This document shows positions 50,222 to 58,464 of a stretch of DNA of 64,000 nucleotides, one piece after another. Origin of the DNA: an uncultured Bacteroidales bacterium (GTDB lineage: Bacteria; Bacteroidota; Bacteroidia; Bacteroidales; UBA932); contig CAMWUW010000003.1 in assembly GCA_947177525.1 (NCBI GenBank), positions 1 through 64,000 of the forward strand. The letters are read 5' to 3'. Each line of letters starts with the position of its first letter. Position 1 is the stretch's first letter. The notes beneath the pieces were generated by a model. That model saw only the letters and a program-made list of their open reading frames with translations, did not search any database and was not told where the DNA came from. The position numbers were made by a program, and so were the translations under genes.

Positions 50222-50800
50222 TCAATTGCTGCCGGACAGGTGCATCAGAATTAGAGCCAGGGGCAGGTATTCGCCGAGAGACTGCCGCAGGGCCTTCATG
50301 GTTTTCTGCAGACTTTTGTCCACCTGCTTGTACGTTAGCCCAAGCTCCTGGGCAATCTCATTGTAAGTCTTTCCGTCGACACGGCTCATGACAAATATCC
50401 TCCGCTGCGAGTCAGGGAGATCTCTCAGCGTGTTCTTCAGAATCTCTGTTATTTCATCTGTGAAAATCTGTGATGGGTCACAACTCTCAATGGCGCGGCT
50501 GTAATATTCCATCACTCCGCGTTCCCGTTCCCGAAGATCCTCATATACCTTTTGATGCCGCGTGTTTGCCCGCCTGTAGTCCATACATGCATTTCTTACG
50601 GCGATGAACATATATGACAGAAGTTCATCTTCCCTTAGCGTTTCCCGGCGCTCCCAAAGCGACAGGAAGCATCTGCTGACAATATCCTTGGCTTCCTCTT
50701 CATTGCCTGTCAGGAAATATGCTACTCTCTCAAACTTCTTTCTGCTGTCAGTAAAGAGCTGTTTGAAAGTATCATAGAAGGTATGGGGGGGGGTATTCAT
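50222..50800 (-). CDS. ECF sigma factor of the polysaccharide utilisation locus, with a C9 tract
   Basis: 192 residues from the ATG at 50800. Region 2: FERVAYFLTGNEEEAKDIVSRCFLSLWERRE and LLSYMFIAVRNACMDYRR; region 4: LKNTLRDLPDSQRRIFVMSRVDGKTYNEIAQELGLTYKQVDKSLQKTMKALRQSL. This is the Bacteroidetes ECF family paired with FecR anti-sigma factors and SusC transducers; the FecR gene at 51274 is divergent. It would direct RNA polymerase to the PUL when ligand is bound. Codons 4-6 lie in a run of nine C (50785-50793 as G on the plus strand); loss or gain of one base would truncate the protein, so expression may be phase-variable. A longer frame to 50881 includes the promoter and is rejected. Confidence 0.88.
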   Translation of the reverse strand: MNTPPHTFYDTFKQLFTDSRKKFERVAYFLTGNEEEAKDIVSRCFLSLWERRETLREDELLSYMFIAVRNACMDYRRANTRHQKVYEDLRERERGVMEYYSRAIESCDPSQIFTDEITEILKNTLRDLPDSQRRIFVMSRVDGKTYNEIAQELGLTYKQVDKSLQKTMKALRQSLGEYLPLALILMHLSGSN

Positions 50801-50808
50801 ACGATTTG

Positions 50809-50816
50809 CAAAGGTA
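50809..50816 (-). promoter_or_regulatory. -7 box (TACCTTTG) of the ECF sigma gene
   Basis: Minus-strand TACCTTTG followed by C, only 8 bp before the ATG at 50800, implying an almost leaderless message. Confidence 0.55.
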
Positions 50817-50888
50817 TTAAAATTTTCCCGAGATGTACTACAGCAGTTGTTATAAAAATAGCCGCCAGAGCCAATTGACATGCTCCCA

Positions 50889-51004
50889 ATTCAAAGAAAT
50901 ATGCCGCATCTCTCATTCAGTGAAGCCCTTGCCCCCCCCTCGACTCAATGAAGCCCAGCCATCTCTTATTCAAAGAAACATTGCCCATGCCTCATTCAAA
51001 GAAA
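50889..51004. repeat. Five iterons of about 26 bp between sigma and anti-sigma genes
   Basis: ATTCAAAGAAA or close variants begin at 50889, 50915, 50943, 50968 and 50994, spaced 25-28 bp, in the divergent control region. A run of eight C (50932-50939) lies within the second spacer. The regular spacing of 2.5 helical turns suggests a binding array. Confidence 0.55.
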
Positions 51005-51273
51005 CCGGCCAAATTCCCCTTTGCACCAAAATCAAAAATGCCACCCCTAAAAATCTCCAAAAAATCCGTTGCCCGCAGGGGGAATCCGCCTTCTCCGGAC
51101 GTATTCATATAGTCAAGCCGGAAAAACATCATCCGATATGCTTCTGACCGGGCGGGTGATGCTTGCCGATGAAAAATAACATAATGATTGGTTATTAAAG
51201 TTGTAGTTGCGATGTGGATGGGCTCTGTCGGGGCTGTGATTCTTCAGAACCCTCCACGTCAAAAAAAAGAAAA

Positions 51274-52341
51274 ATGATGGATTACGATATATTATACAGA
51301 TTCTTCGCGAAAGAATCCTCACCGGAAGAAACAGACTTTCTTGAACTGTGGCTTAAGGAAGATCCGGAACATGAAAAAGAGTTCAACAAGGCATTCGAAC
51401 TCTTCATGCTCACTCACATGTCTACGGATGTGCCGGCTGAAGAGGCCGTTTCGCTGCGCCAGACACCGTATGCCGGAACATCGGCTGCTACAGAGGCCTT
51501 CCGGGCAATATCAGGCAATCCCTATGCTGCAGAACTTTCCGGGAACGGCCACAAAACTTCTGGGCCGGAGCACAAAAGGAGGAGACTCATCGGGCGGATT
51601 GTATCATATACGGCGGCCGTCGCAGCATCGCTTGCTGCAGGAATCTTCATCAACAGTCATTTCTTTACCCGTCCCGCACTTGAAATCATTGACAGCACGA
51701 CTCTGCTTTCCGAGGCAATGCCCGGACAGAGAACCAGCGTAGTACTTTCAGACGGCACTACGGTAGAACTGAATTCCGGCTCCAGGATAGAATACCCTGC
51801 AATTTTCCGTAAAGGTGAGAGAAGAATACGCCTTGAAGGAGAGGCGATGTTTGACGTCACACATGACCCGGAACATCCTTTTGTCGTGGAGACATTTGCA
51901 TACGATGTCAAAGTTCTCGGAACCAAATTCGATGTGATTGCCGACAGCGGCAAAAATGAATTCACCACTGCCCTGATAGAAGGAAAAGTCCGCATCCAGG
52001 ACAAGGATGCCAATCCGCTTATAACCTTGAGCCCCAATATGGTAGCTACGCTGGAAAACGGAAATCTCCTCACCTCGTATTTGGGTGATCATGATGATTA
52101 CCTATGGACAGACGGCATCATCTCAGCCTCAGGAATCCCCTTTGACAAACTCATGAAAAGATTTGAGAGATGCTATGGGCACAGCATTGTCATAAGGCGC
52201 GAAGAAATGCCTCAGATCCGCTTTGCCTACCTCAAATTCCGTATTTCCGACGGAATTGAACATGCACTTGACCTTCTGTGCAAAGGCGGAACCTTCAAAT
52301 ACAGCTATGACGAAAGTAGCAATACTTATTACATAAACTAA
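51274..52341 (+). CDS. FecR-family anti-sigma factor
   Basis: 355 residues from the first of two ATGs at 51274/51277. Cytoplasmic sigma-binding region 1-110 (DILYRFFAKESSPEETDFLELWLKEDPEHEKEF), one membrane span about 112-130 (IVSYTAAVAASLAAGIFI), then the periplasmic FecR domain (VLSDGTTVELNSGSRIEYPAIF, RRIRLEGEAMFDVTHDPEHPFVVET, VLGTKFDVIADSG) and a DUF4974 end (FDKLMKRFERCYGHSIVIRR). It holds the ECF sigma factor until the STN domain of the SusC protein signals ligand. It is upstream of susC by 18 bases. Confidence 0.92.
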   Translation: MMDYDILYRFFAKESSPEETDFLELWLKEDPEHEKEFNKAFELFMLTHMSTDVPAEEAVSLRQTPYAGTSAATEAFRAISGNPYAAELSGNGHKTSGPEHKRRRLIGRIVSYTAAVAASLAAGIFINSHFFTRPALEIIDSTTLLSEAMPGQRTSVVLSDGTTVELNSGSRIEYPAIFRKGERRIRLEGEAMFDVTHDPEHPFVVETFAYDVKVLGTKFDVIADSGKNEFTTALIEGKVRIQDKDANPLITLSPNMVATLENGNLLTSYLGDHDDYLWTDGIISASGIPFDKLMKRFERCYGHSIVIRREEMPQIRFAYLKFRISDGIEHALDLLCKGGTFKYSYDESSNTYYIN

Positions 52342-52359
52342 TCACAAACCCAAACGCTA

Positions 52360-55300
52360 ATGGATAAAAAAATCGTAAAGCAAATCTGCGGCTTATGCCT
52401 GCTTGCTTTCCTGTTTCTTTTCCCGTCAGGAGCTTCTGCACAGGATGTGCGCGTAACTCTTGATGAACAGAATGCGAGTCTGAAGACCGTAATCGAAAAG
52501 ATAGAGTCTCAGACACGTTATCTATTTGCAGTGGAAGAGGGTGTCGATGTAGGCCGGACAATAACTGTCAAGGTTACAAACGCATCCCTCCGCTCGGCTC
52601 TTGACAAGGTCGCATCAAGCGCAGACCTTGTGTACTCTGTAAACGGGATGAACATCATCCTTTCCAAGAAAGTTGTCGCCAAACCTTCAGTTGTCTCAGG
52701 ACAGGTCATTGACGAAGCCGGACTTGCCATTCCCGGAGTATCCGTATTCATCGGGGGCACACCTGTCGGAACAGTGACTGACGTCGACGGACGCTTTACG
52801 CTGGATGTGCCTGCAGAATATGCAAACAGCCAGCTCCAGTTCAACAGCCTCGGATATGAGGTCATTGAACTCCCTGTCAGCGGAAGGACTGTATTCAATG
52901 TCGTGCTCCGCGAATCTATGGCCGAACTTGACCAGAGCATCGTGACTGCACTCGGAATTAAACGCTCTGAGCGTGCAGTAACCTACAATGTGCAGTCTCT
53001 TGACGACAATGTGTTCAAGACACGTGAGGCCAACATGGTGAACAGCCTTCAGGGAAAACTGGCCGGTGTCCAGATTAATTCCAGCGCAGCCGGAGTCGGA
53101 GGCGAGACCAAGGTTGTCATGCGCGGTGCCAAGTCAATTTCCAGTGACAACAATGCACTTTATGTGCTTGACGGCATTCCGCTTCCGTCGCTTTCCATGA
53201 CAGTTCCGGGAGACAATTACTCTGTCTACAACGGAAGTGCAGTATCCGGCGACGGAATCTCTAATTTCAATGCAGATGACATCGCCAATATGTCGGCCCT
53301 CGTCGGCCCGTCAGCTGCTGCCCTCTATGGATACAAGGCTGCAAACGGTGTATTGATGCTTACCACGCGCACAGCGGAAAAAGGCATAAGCCTGACATAC
53401 GGCACCAATACCACATTCTCGGATCCTCTTATGCTTCCGCAGCTCCAGAACTGGTACGGAGCCAAGACCGGAGCCTATGAGTCGTGGGGCAACAAACTGT
53501 CTTCTCCAAGGACATGGTCCGTCAATGACTTCTTCCAGACAGGATACAATACGCAGCACTCTCTGGGACTTTCCATAGGAGGCGACAAGAGCCACACCTA
53601 TGTGTCCGCAGGATTTGCTGATGCCCGCGGAGTGATTCCTAACAACGACTACAGGCGCTACAATGTCACGGCAAACCATTCGGTGGACTTCCTGAACGAC
53701 AGGCTTCATCTGAGCGTGCTCGCGATGTACATGAACGTCAAGGAACAGAACATGCTTGCCGGAGGACAGTACTACAACCCTCTCATACCTTTGTACCTGA
53801 TGTCTCCGAGTGATGACATCAACAAGTACGCCGTATATGAAAGGTATGATGCCTCCAGAAACTTCCCTGTTCAGTACTGGCCATGGGGAAGCCTCGGAAT
53901 ACAGGCACAGAACCCGTTCTGGATTGTCAACCGCAACATGTTCAACAATACAAAGAACCGTTTCCTTGTGGGAGGGTCACTTAAATATGACATTACAGAC
54001 TGGCTTGACATCACAGGACGTGTGCGTACTGACTTCAACAGCACCCTTGCCGAACAGAAGAACTACGCTTCCACCAGCGGTCTGTTCGCCGATTCAAAGG
54101 GACGCTATATCTACAACCAGTACATCACAGACCAGACATATGCGGATGTCCTCGCCAATGTCCACAAGACCTTCGGAGACAACCTCATACAGCTCAATGC
54201 TACTCTGGGAGCATCCATTGAGGACTACAGATACAGGGCTATACTTGCCGCAGGAGACCTTCTCGGTGTGCCGAACCTGTTCACCTTTGCCAATATGAAC
54301 ACCAACAAAGGATTCTCGAAGACCACATACAACGACCAGACCCAGGCTATTTTCGCAACAGCCCAGATCGGATACCGCAATATGGTCTATCTTGACGCCA
54401 CAGTCCGCAGTGACTGGAACACGGCCCTTGTGAACACAAATGCACTTCCTGTCGTATATCCTTCAGTGGGTCTTTCCGCAATACTTACCGACATCTTCAA
54501 CATCAAGTCCAATTGGTTCTCATATGCCAAGATTCGCGGCTCATACGCTGAGGTCGGAAACCCTGTGATGCGGTTCATCACCGTTCCTACCCGTGCCGTG
54601 ACTGACGGACAGCCAAGCAAGAGCACATATGCCACTGCCGACGACTTTGTCCCTGAGCGTACGCGCTCATATGAATTCGGTGCGGACGTGAGACTTTGGT
54701 CAGGCAAACTCAATGTGAGCGCCACATATTACCATTCGATGACATACAACCAGGTCTTCACTCCGGAAATGCCGGCGTCTTTCCAGTATGACACATATTA
54801 TGTGAACTCAGGACGCGTAGACAACAAGGGTGTCGAGCTTTCTGTAGGTCTCAGGCAGAACATCGGGCCTGTTGAATGGTCCTCTGACCTCATATACTCA
54901 CGCAACAAGAACAAAATTGTTGAAATGCTCGATGTTACCATAGACGGCAAAAAGTACCAGAGTGACCAGCTCTCGGTCGGAGGGACTTCAGGCGTGCAGA
55001 TGTGGCTTACAAAGGGAAGCAGCATCGGTGATCTTTATGTGCGCGGACTCAAGACTGACGAGCACGGCTTCATCTGGGTGTCGCCTACAGGCTCGACGGT
55101 GGTTCCTGCTCCGGTAAGCGGCGGAATCGAATCCATGATTTATGCCGGAAACATCAATCCGAGCTGGACAGGTTCATGGAGGAACTCATTTGAGTGGAAA
55201 GGCATTTCCCTCGGCTTCATGTTCACGGCCCGTGTCGGCGGCGTCGGAGTCTCGCTTACAGAGGCGACCCTGGACTCATTCGGCATGTCACAGCGTACAG

Positions 55301-55659
55301 CTGATGCAAGAGACAACGGAGGTGCCCTCGTCAACGGACAGCTCATCCCTGCGCAGTCATATTACGAGACCATCGGAGGAAAAGGCCTTGATGCACTTGG
55401 AGCATACTATACGTATTCGATGACAAATATCAGGCTCGGTGAGCTTACGCTGGGATATGACATCCCTGTTGAGAAATGGCAGAATGTCATAAAGAAACTG
55501 AATGTTTCTTTCGTCGGACGCAATCTGGCCATGATTTACTGCAAGGCACCGTTTGACCCTGAAGTAGTATCAGGCGCAGGTAACTATTCTGCAGGTATCG
55601 ACTATTTTATGATGCCTTCTACGCGCAATCTCGGATTCTCTGTGAAAGTTACCTTCTAA
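52360..55659 (+). CDS. SusC/RagA-type TonB-linked transporter with STN signalling domain
   Basis: 1099 residues. Signal peptide to about 28 (SGASAQ), STN domain about 30-105 (VRVTLDEQNASLKTVIEKIESQTRYLFAVEEGVDVGRTITVKVTNASLRSALDKV), carboxypeptidase-like domain (VSGQVIDEAGLAIPGVSVFIGGTPVGTVTDVDGRFTLDV), SusC plug (LQGKLAGVQINSSAAGVGGETKVVMRGAKSISSDNNALYVLDGIPL) and a 22-strand barrel ending RNLGFSVKVTF. It imports oligosaccharides with the SusD partner at 55673 and, by its STN domain, reports ligand to the FecR protein encoded just upstream. Confidence 0.95.
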   Translation: MDKKIVKQICGLCLLAFLFLFPSGASAQDVRVTLDEQNASLKTVIEKIESQTRYLFAVEEGVDVGRTITVKVTNASLRSALDKVASSADLVYSVNGMNIILSKKVVAKPSVVSGQVIDEAGLAIPGVSVFIGGTPVGTVTDVDGRFTLDVPAEYANSQLQFNSLGYEVIELPVSGRTVFNVVLRESMAELDQSIVTALGIKRSERAVTYNVQSLDDNVFKTREANMVNSLQGKLAGVQINSSAAGVGGETKVVMRGAKSISSDNNALYVLDGIPLPSLSMTVPGDNYSVYNGSAVSGDGISNFNADDIANMSALVGPSAAALYGYKAANGVLMLTTRTAEKGISLTYGTNTTFSDPLMLPQLQNWYGAKTGAYESWGNKLSSPRTWSVNDFFQTGYNTQHSLGLSIGGDKSHTYVSAGFADARGVIPNNDYRRYNVTANHSVDFLNDRLHLSVLAMYMNVKEQNMLAGGQYYNPLIPLYLMSPSDDINKYAVYERYDASRNFPVQYWPWGSLGIQAQNPFWIVNRNMFNNTKNRFLVGGSLKYDITDWLDITGRVRTDFNSTLAEQKNYASTSGLFADSKGRYIYNQYITDQTYADVLANVHKTFGDNLIQLNATLGASIEDYRYRAILAAGDLLGVPNLFTFANMNTNKGFSKTTYNDQTQAIFATAQIGYRNMVYLDATVRSDWNTALVNTNALPVVYPSVGLSAILTDIFNIKSNWFSYAKIRGSYAEVGNPVMRFITVPTRAVTDGQPSKSTYATADDFVPERTRSYEFGADVRLWSGKLNVSATYYHSMTYNQVFTPEMPASFQYDTYYVNSGRVDNKGVELSVGLRQNIGPVEWSSDLIYSRNKNKIVEMLDVTIDGKKYQSDQLSVGGTSGVQMWLTKGSSIGDLYVRGLKTDEHGFIWVSPTGSTVVPAPVSGGIESMIYAGNINPSWTGSWRNSFEWKGISLGFMFTARVGGVGVSLTEATLDSFGMSQRTADARDNGGALVNGQLIPAQSYYETIGGKGLDALGAYYTYSMTNIRLGELTLGYDIPVEKWQNVIKKLNVSFVGRNLAMIYCKAPFDPEVVSGAGNYSAGIDYFMMPSTRNLGFSVKVTF

Positions 55660-55672
55660 GTTCAGATTCATT

Positions 55673-57277
55673 ATGAAGAAATATATAATTATAATGGCCG
55701 TTTTGGCGGCATCGGTGTCCTGCACGAAGAATTTCGTCGAGAAGAACACCAATCAGGAGAACGCGACAGAGGAGATGATGACGTGGGATGGGCTTTCCAC
55801 CGGGTCGGCATTCTCCCAGATGACGAGAAACATGATTCCTTCATACCAGATTATTGGTGACGAAGAATACGGAAGTGCCAATTATCAGGTCATACAGGAC
55901 CTTGCAGGCAACCTGTTTGCCGGCTATACAGGCAACGTGCAGACCGGCTTCAATGCCAATAATGTATATAACATCACGGCGCGTGAATGGTATGAGGCCA
56001 TGTTCAATGACGCATATACCAGAGTCATCGGCTCATGGGAGGAACTTGATGCGGCAAGAGAGGAATTCCCTGAGGCGGCAGCCATGGGAGATATCGTCAA
56101 GGTGGCTGTAATGCACAGGGTTACTGATACTTACGGTCCTATTCCGTATCTTCAGATCGGCTCCGGTGCAGTGACAATGGAATATGATTCCCAGGAAACT
56201 GTATACAGGAGATTCTTTGAGGAACTTTCCTCTGCCATTGATGTGCTCACAGCTTTCTGGCAGGCACAGCCGGGCACGAAGGTGCTTGAGGCATATGACA
56301 ACGTATATTACGGTGAGGTCGTGAAATGGATAAGATTTGCGAATACCCTGCGTATGCGCCTTGCCATGCGTGTCGTTTATGCCGATGAGGACCTTGCAAT
56401 GTCCCAGGCGGATGAATGTCTTGGACATCCTGTCGGAATGATGGCCTCGGCTGCCGACATCGCCATGCTTCACAAGCCTGCTGCAGGAGCTTGGGAGAAT
56501 CCTCTGTATCAGATCCAGTATGTGTTTGACGATGCCCGCATAGGTGCAACCATCGAGACATATATGAACGGCTACAACGATCCGCGCCGTGCCAAATATT
56601 TTACGGCAGGTTCCGACGGAGGCTATCACGGTGTCCGCAACGGCATAAACATAAATGCCAATTATGCGGCTTCGGGCCTGCTGTCAAGAATCAACTGTAC
56701 GGTAAATGACGATCTGATGTGGATGAATCCTGCTGAAGCCTGGTTCCTGCAGGCCGAGTATTGGATACGCAAGGGCGACAATTCTCAGGCAAAGAGCTGC
56801 TATGAGGAGGGAATCCGAGTGTCTTTTGCGACTGCAAATGTATCAAATGCCGACAGTTATATAGCTGATTCGGAGAATACTCCTGGCACTTTTGCCGATG
56901 TGGTGAACGGAAGCAACTCATATAATACGAAACTTTCTGACGTGACTGTTGCGTGGAATGCCTCTGACAGCTTCGAGAAGAAACTGGAACGCATTATAAC
57001 TCAGAAATATATTGCCCTGTATCCGGAAGGACAGGAGGCATGGTCTGAGTTCCGCAGGACAGGATATCCTAAGGTCATACCTTACAGCGTCAACAGCAGC
57101 AACGGTGCAATCGACACTCAGCGTCAGATACGCCGCCTGAACTACCCGTCTACCGAGTACCGTACTAACCAGGCCAATGTCAATGCGGCCGTGTCTGTTC
57201 TCAACAGAGAATCTTCGCTCGGAAACGGAGACAACGGAGGGTCACGCCTGTGGTGGGACAAGAACACAAGATTCTAA
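55673..57277 (+). CDS. SusD/RagB-type glycan-binding lipoprotein
   Basis: A 534-residue lipoprotein (lipobox ASVSC, Cys17). TPR-like helices and the SusD end are visible: NTLRMRLAMRVVYADEDLAMSQADECLGHPVG, INCTVNDDLMWMNPAEAWFLQAEYWIRKGD, LERIITQKYIALYPEGQEAWSEFRRTGYPKVIP, RRLNYPSTEYRTNQANVN. That sub-type is the one often found in N-glycan loci. It forms the lid over the SusC barrel and binds the target glycan at the surface. Gap to susC 13 bases. Confidence 0.93.
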   Translation: MKKYIIIMAVLAASVSCTKNFVEKNTNQENATEEMMTWDGLSTGSAFSQMTRNMIPSYQIIGDEEYGSANYQVIQDLAGNLFAGYTGNVQTGFNANNVYNITAREWYEAMFNDAYTRVIGSWEELDAAREEFPEAAAMGDIVKVAVMHRVTDTYGPIPYLQIGSGAVTMEYDSQETVYRRFFEELSSAIDVLTAFWQAQPGTKVLEAYDNVYYGEVVKWIRFANTLRMRLAMRVVYADEDLAMSQADECLGHPVGMMASAADIAMLHKPAAGAWENPLYQIQYVFDDARIGATIETYMNGYNDPRRAKYFTAGSDGGYHGVRNGININANYAASGLLSRINCTVNDDLMWMNPAEAWFLQAEYWIRKGDNSQAKSCYEEGIRVSFATANVSNADSYIADSENTPGTFADVVNGSNSYNTKLSDVTVAWNASDSFEKKLERIITQKYIALYPEGQEAWSEFRRTGYPKVIPYSVNSSNGAIDTQRQIRRLNYPSTEYRTNQANVNAAVSVLNRESSLGNGDNGGSRLWWDKNTRF

Positions 57278-57304
57278 TAATCGGATAAATTATTTCTGGA
57301 TACA

Positions 57305-58450
57305 ATGAAATCAAAATCAATAATAATATTGGCTTCGGCCCTTATGGTGTGTCCGTTTTTCTCGTGTGTAAAGCCTGAGGCACTTGACCTCCAGCCGGCA
57401 TACGAATATACGGATGCCTATTATGAGGCTTTGCGTGCATACAAGAAGAGCGACCACTCGATATGTTATCTGTGGTTTGCCGACTATGGAGTGCCTACGT
57501 CTCCTGCATACCGCTTTGCCGGTATACCTGACAGTGTCGATGTCGTGTCTCTTTGGGGAGGAATCCCGAAGGAGGGAACTCTCGACAGAAAAGAAATGTA
57601 TGAAATGAGGGAGAAAAAGGGAACGAAAATAGTTTCCGTAAAGATTATCCGTCTTGCACATACCACCTATCTTCCGTCATGGGCTCTTGAAATACAGGTT
57701 CCTGCATATATGAACGGGTTCGACGGGCAGAAGGGCTATAATGACACTTACAAGGAAACCTATGAGGCGCGTATTGAGGCCGGAGACACTGAGATGATAG
57801 CTGCGGCTGCAGCCGAATCCGCTGCACGCATGGCCGGTACAAGGGCGCTGATTGCAGACATGAACGCAAATCCGTCACGTACCCTTAAGGAAGGTTCGAC
57901 AGAAGAAAATCCGGAGTATGAGTACCCTGAGTGGTGCGTCTATGCCGCCGGTTCTCTCCTTAAGGAAATCTGGGACAACGACCTTGACGGATATGACCTT
58001 GACTATGAGCCGGAGGGAGATGCCCTCAGCGGTGAGAAAATGAGGACTTTCCTTCAGTATCTTGCACAGTACATCGGCCCTGCATCTCCTAATCCTGATA
58101 TGATTCTTGCCGTGGACGGAAACCAGCCTCCGTCAGGAACTGAGGAACTCTGCACATATTGGATCGCCCAGAGCTACGGCCAGAGACTCAGCGACGGCAA
58201 TTTCAACCGCAGCGGATGGAAGAATTCGCAGCTGATTTTTACCGAGAACATCGGAGACTACTGGTCAACGGGAGGAAACATGGAGCAGCAGGCTGCTTTC
58301 CAGCCTTCTACAGGCGGAAGAAAGGGCGGATTCGGAGCGTTCCATGGCCAGCGTGACTATAACACAACGGATTCCGGAGCTGACAAGGAGACTCCTTACG
58401 GACATCTTCGCCGTGCCATCCAGCTTCAGAACCCTGCAGTCAAATATTAA
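57305..58450 (+). CDS. GH18 family lipoprotein, probably endo-beta-N-acetylglucosaminidase
   Basis: A 381-residue lipoprotein (lipobox PFFSC, Cys19). The GH18 barrel carries the catalytic motif LDGYDLDYEPEG with the acid Glu at about residue 235 and both assisting Asp residues in place, so it should be active. SFIL-like inputs such as ICYLWFADYG and MILAVDGNQPPSGTEELCTYWIAQSYGQ are in the expected order. Family members in SusC/D operons are either endoglycosidases that cut the chitobiose core of N-glycans or binding proteins with a broken motif. The position after SusD and before DUF1735 proteins matches known high-mannose N-glycan loci. Confidence 0.85.
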   Translation: MKSKSIIILASALMVCPFFSCVKPEALDLQPAYEYTDAYYEALRAYKKSDHSICYLWFADYGVPTSPAYRFAGIPDSVDVVSLWGGIPKEGTLDRKEMYEMREKKGTKIVSVKIIRLAHTTYLPSWALEIQVPAYMNGFDGQKGYNDTYKETYEARIEAGDTEMIAAAAAESAARMAGTRALIADMNANPSRTLKEGSTEENPEYEYPEWCVYAAGSLLKEIWDNDLDGYDLDYEPEGDALSGEKMRTFLQYLAQYIGPASPNPDMILAVDGNQPPSGTEELCTYWIAQSYGQRLSDGNFNRSGWKNSQLIFTENIGDYWSTGGNMEQQAAFQPSTGGRKGGFGAFHGQRDYNTTDSGADKETPYGHLRRAIQLQNPAVKY

Positions 58451-58464
58451 AAGGAGAATATTGC

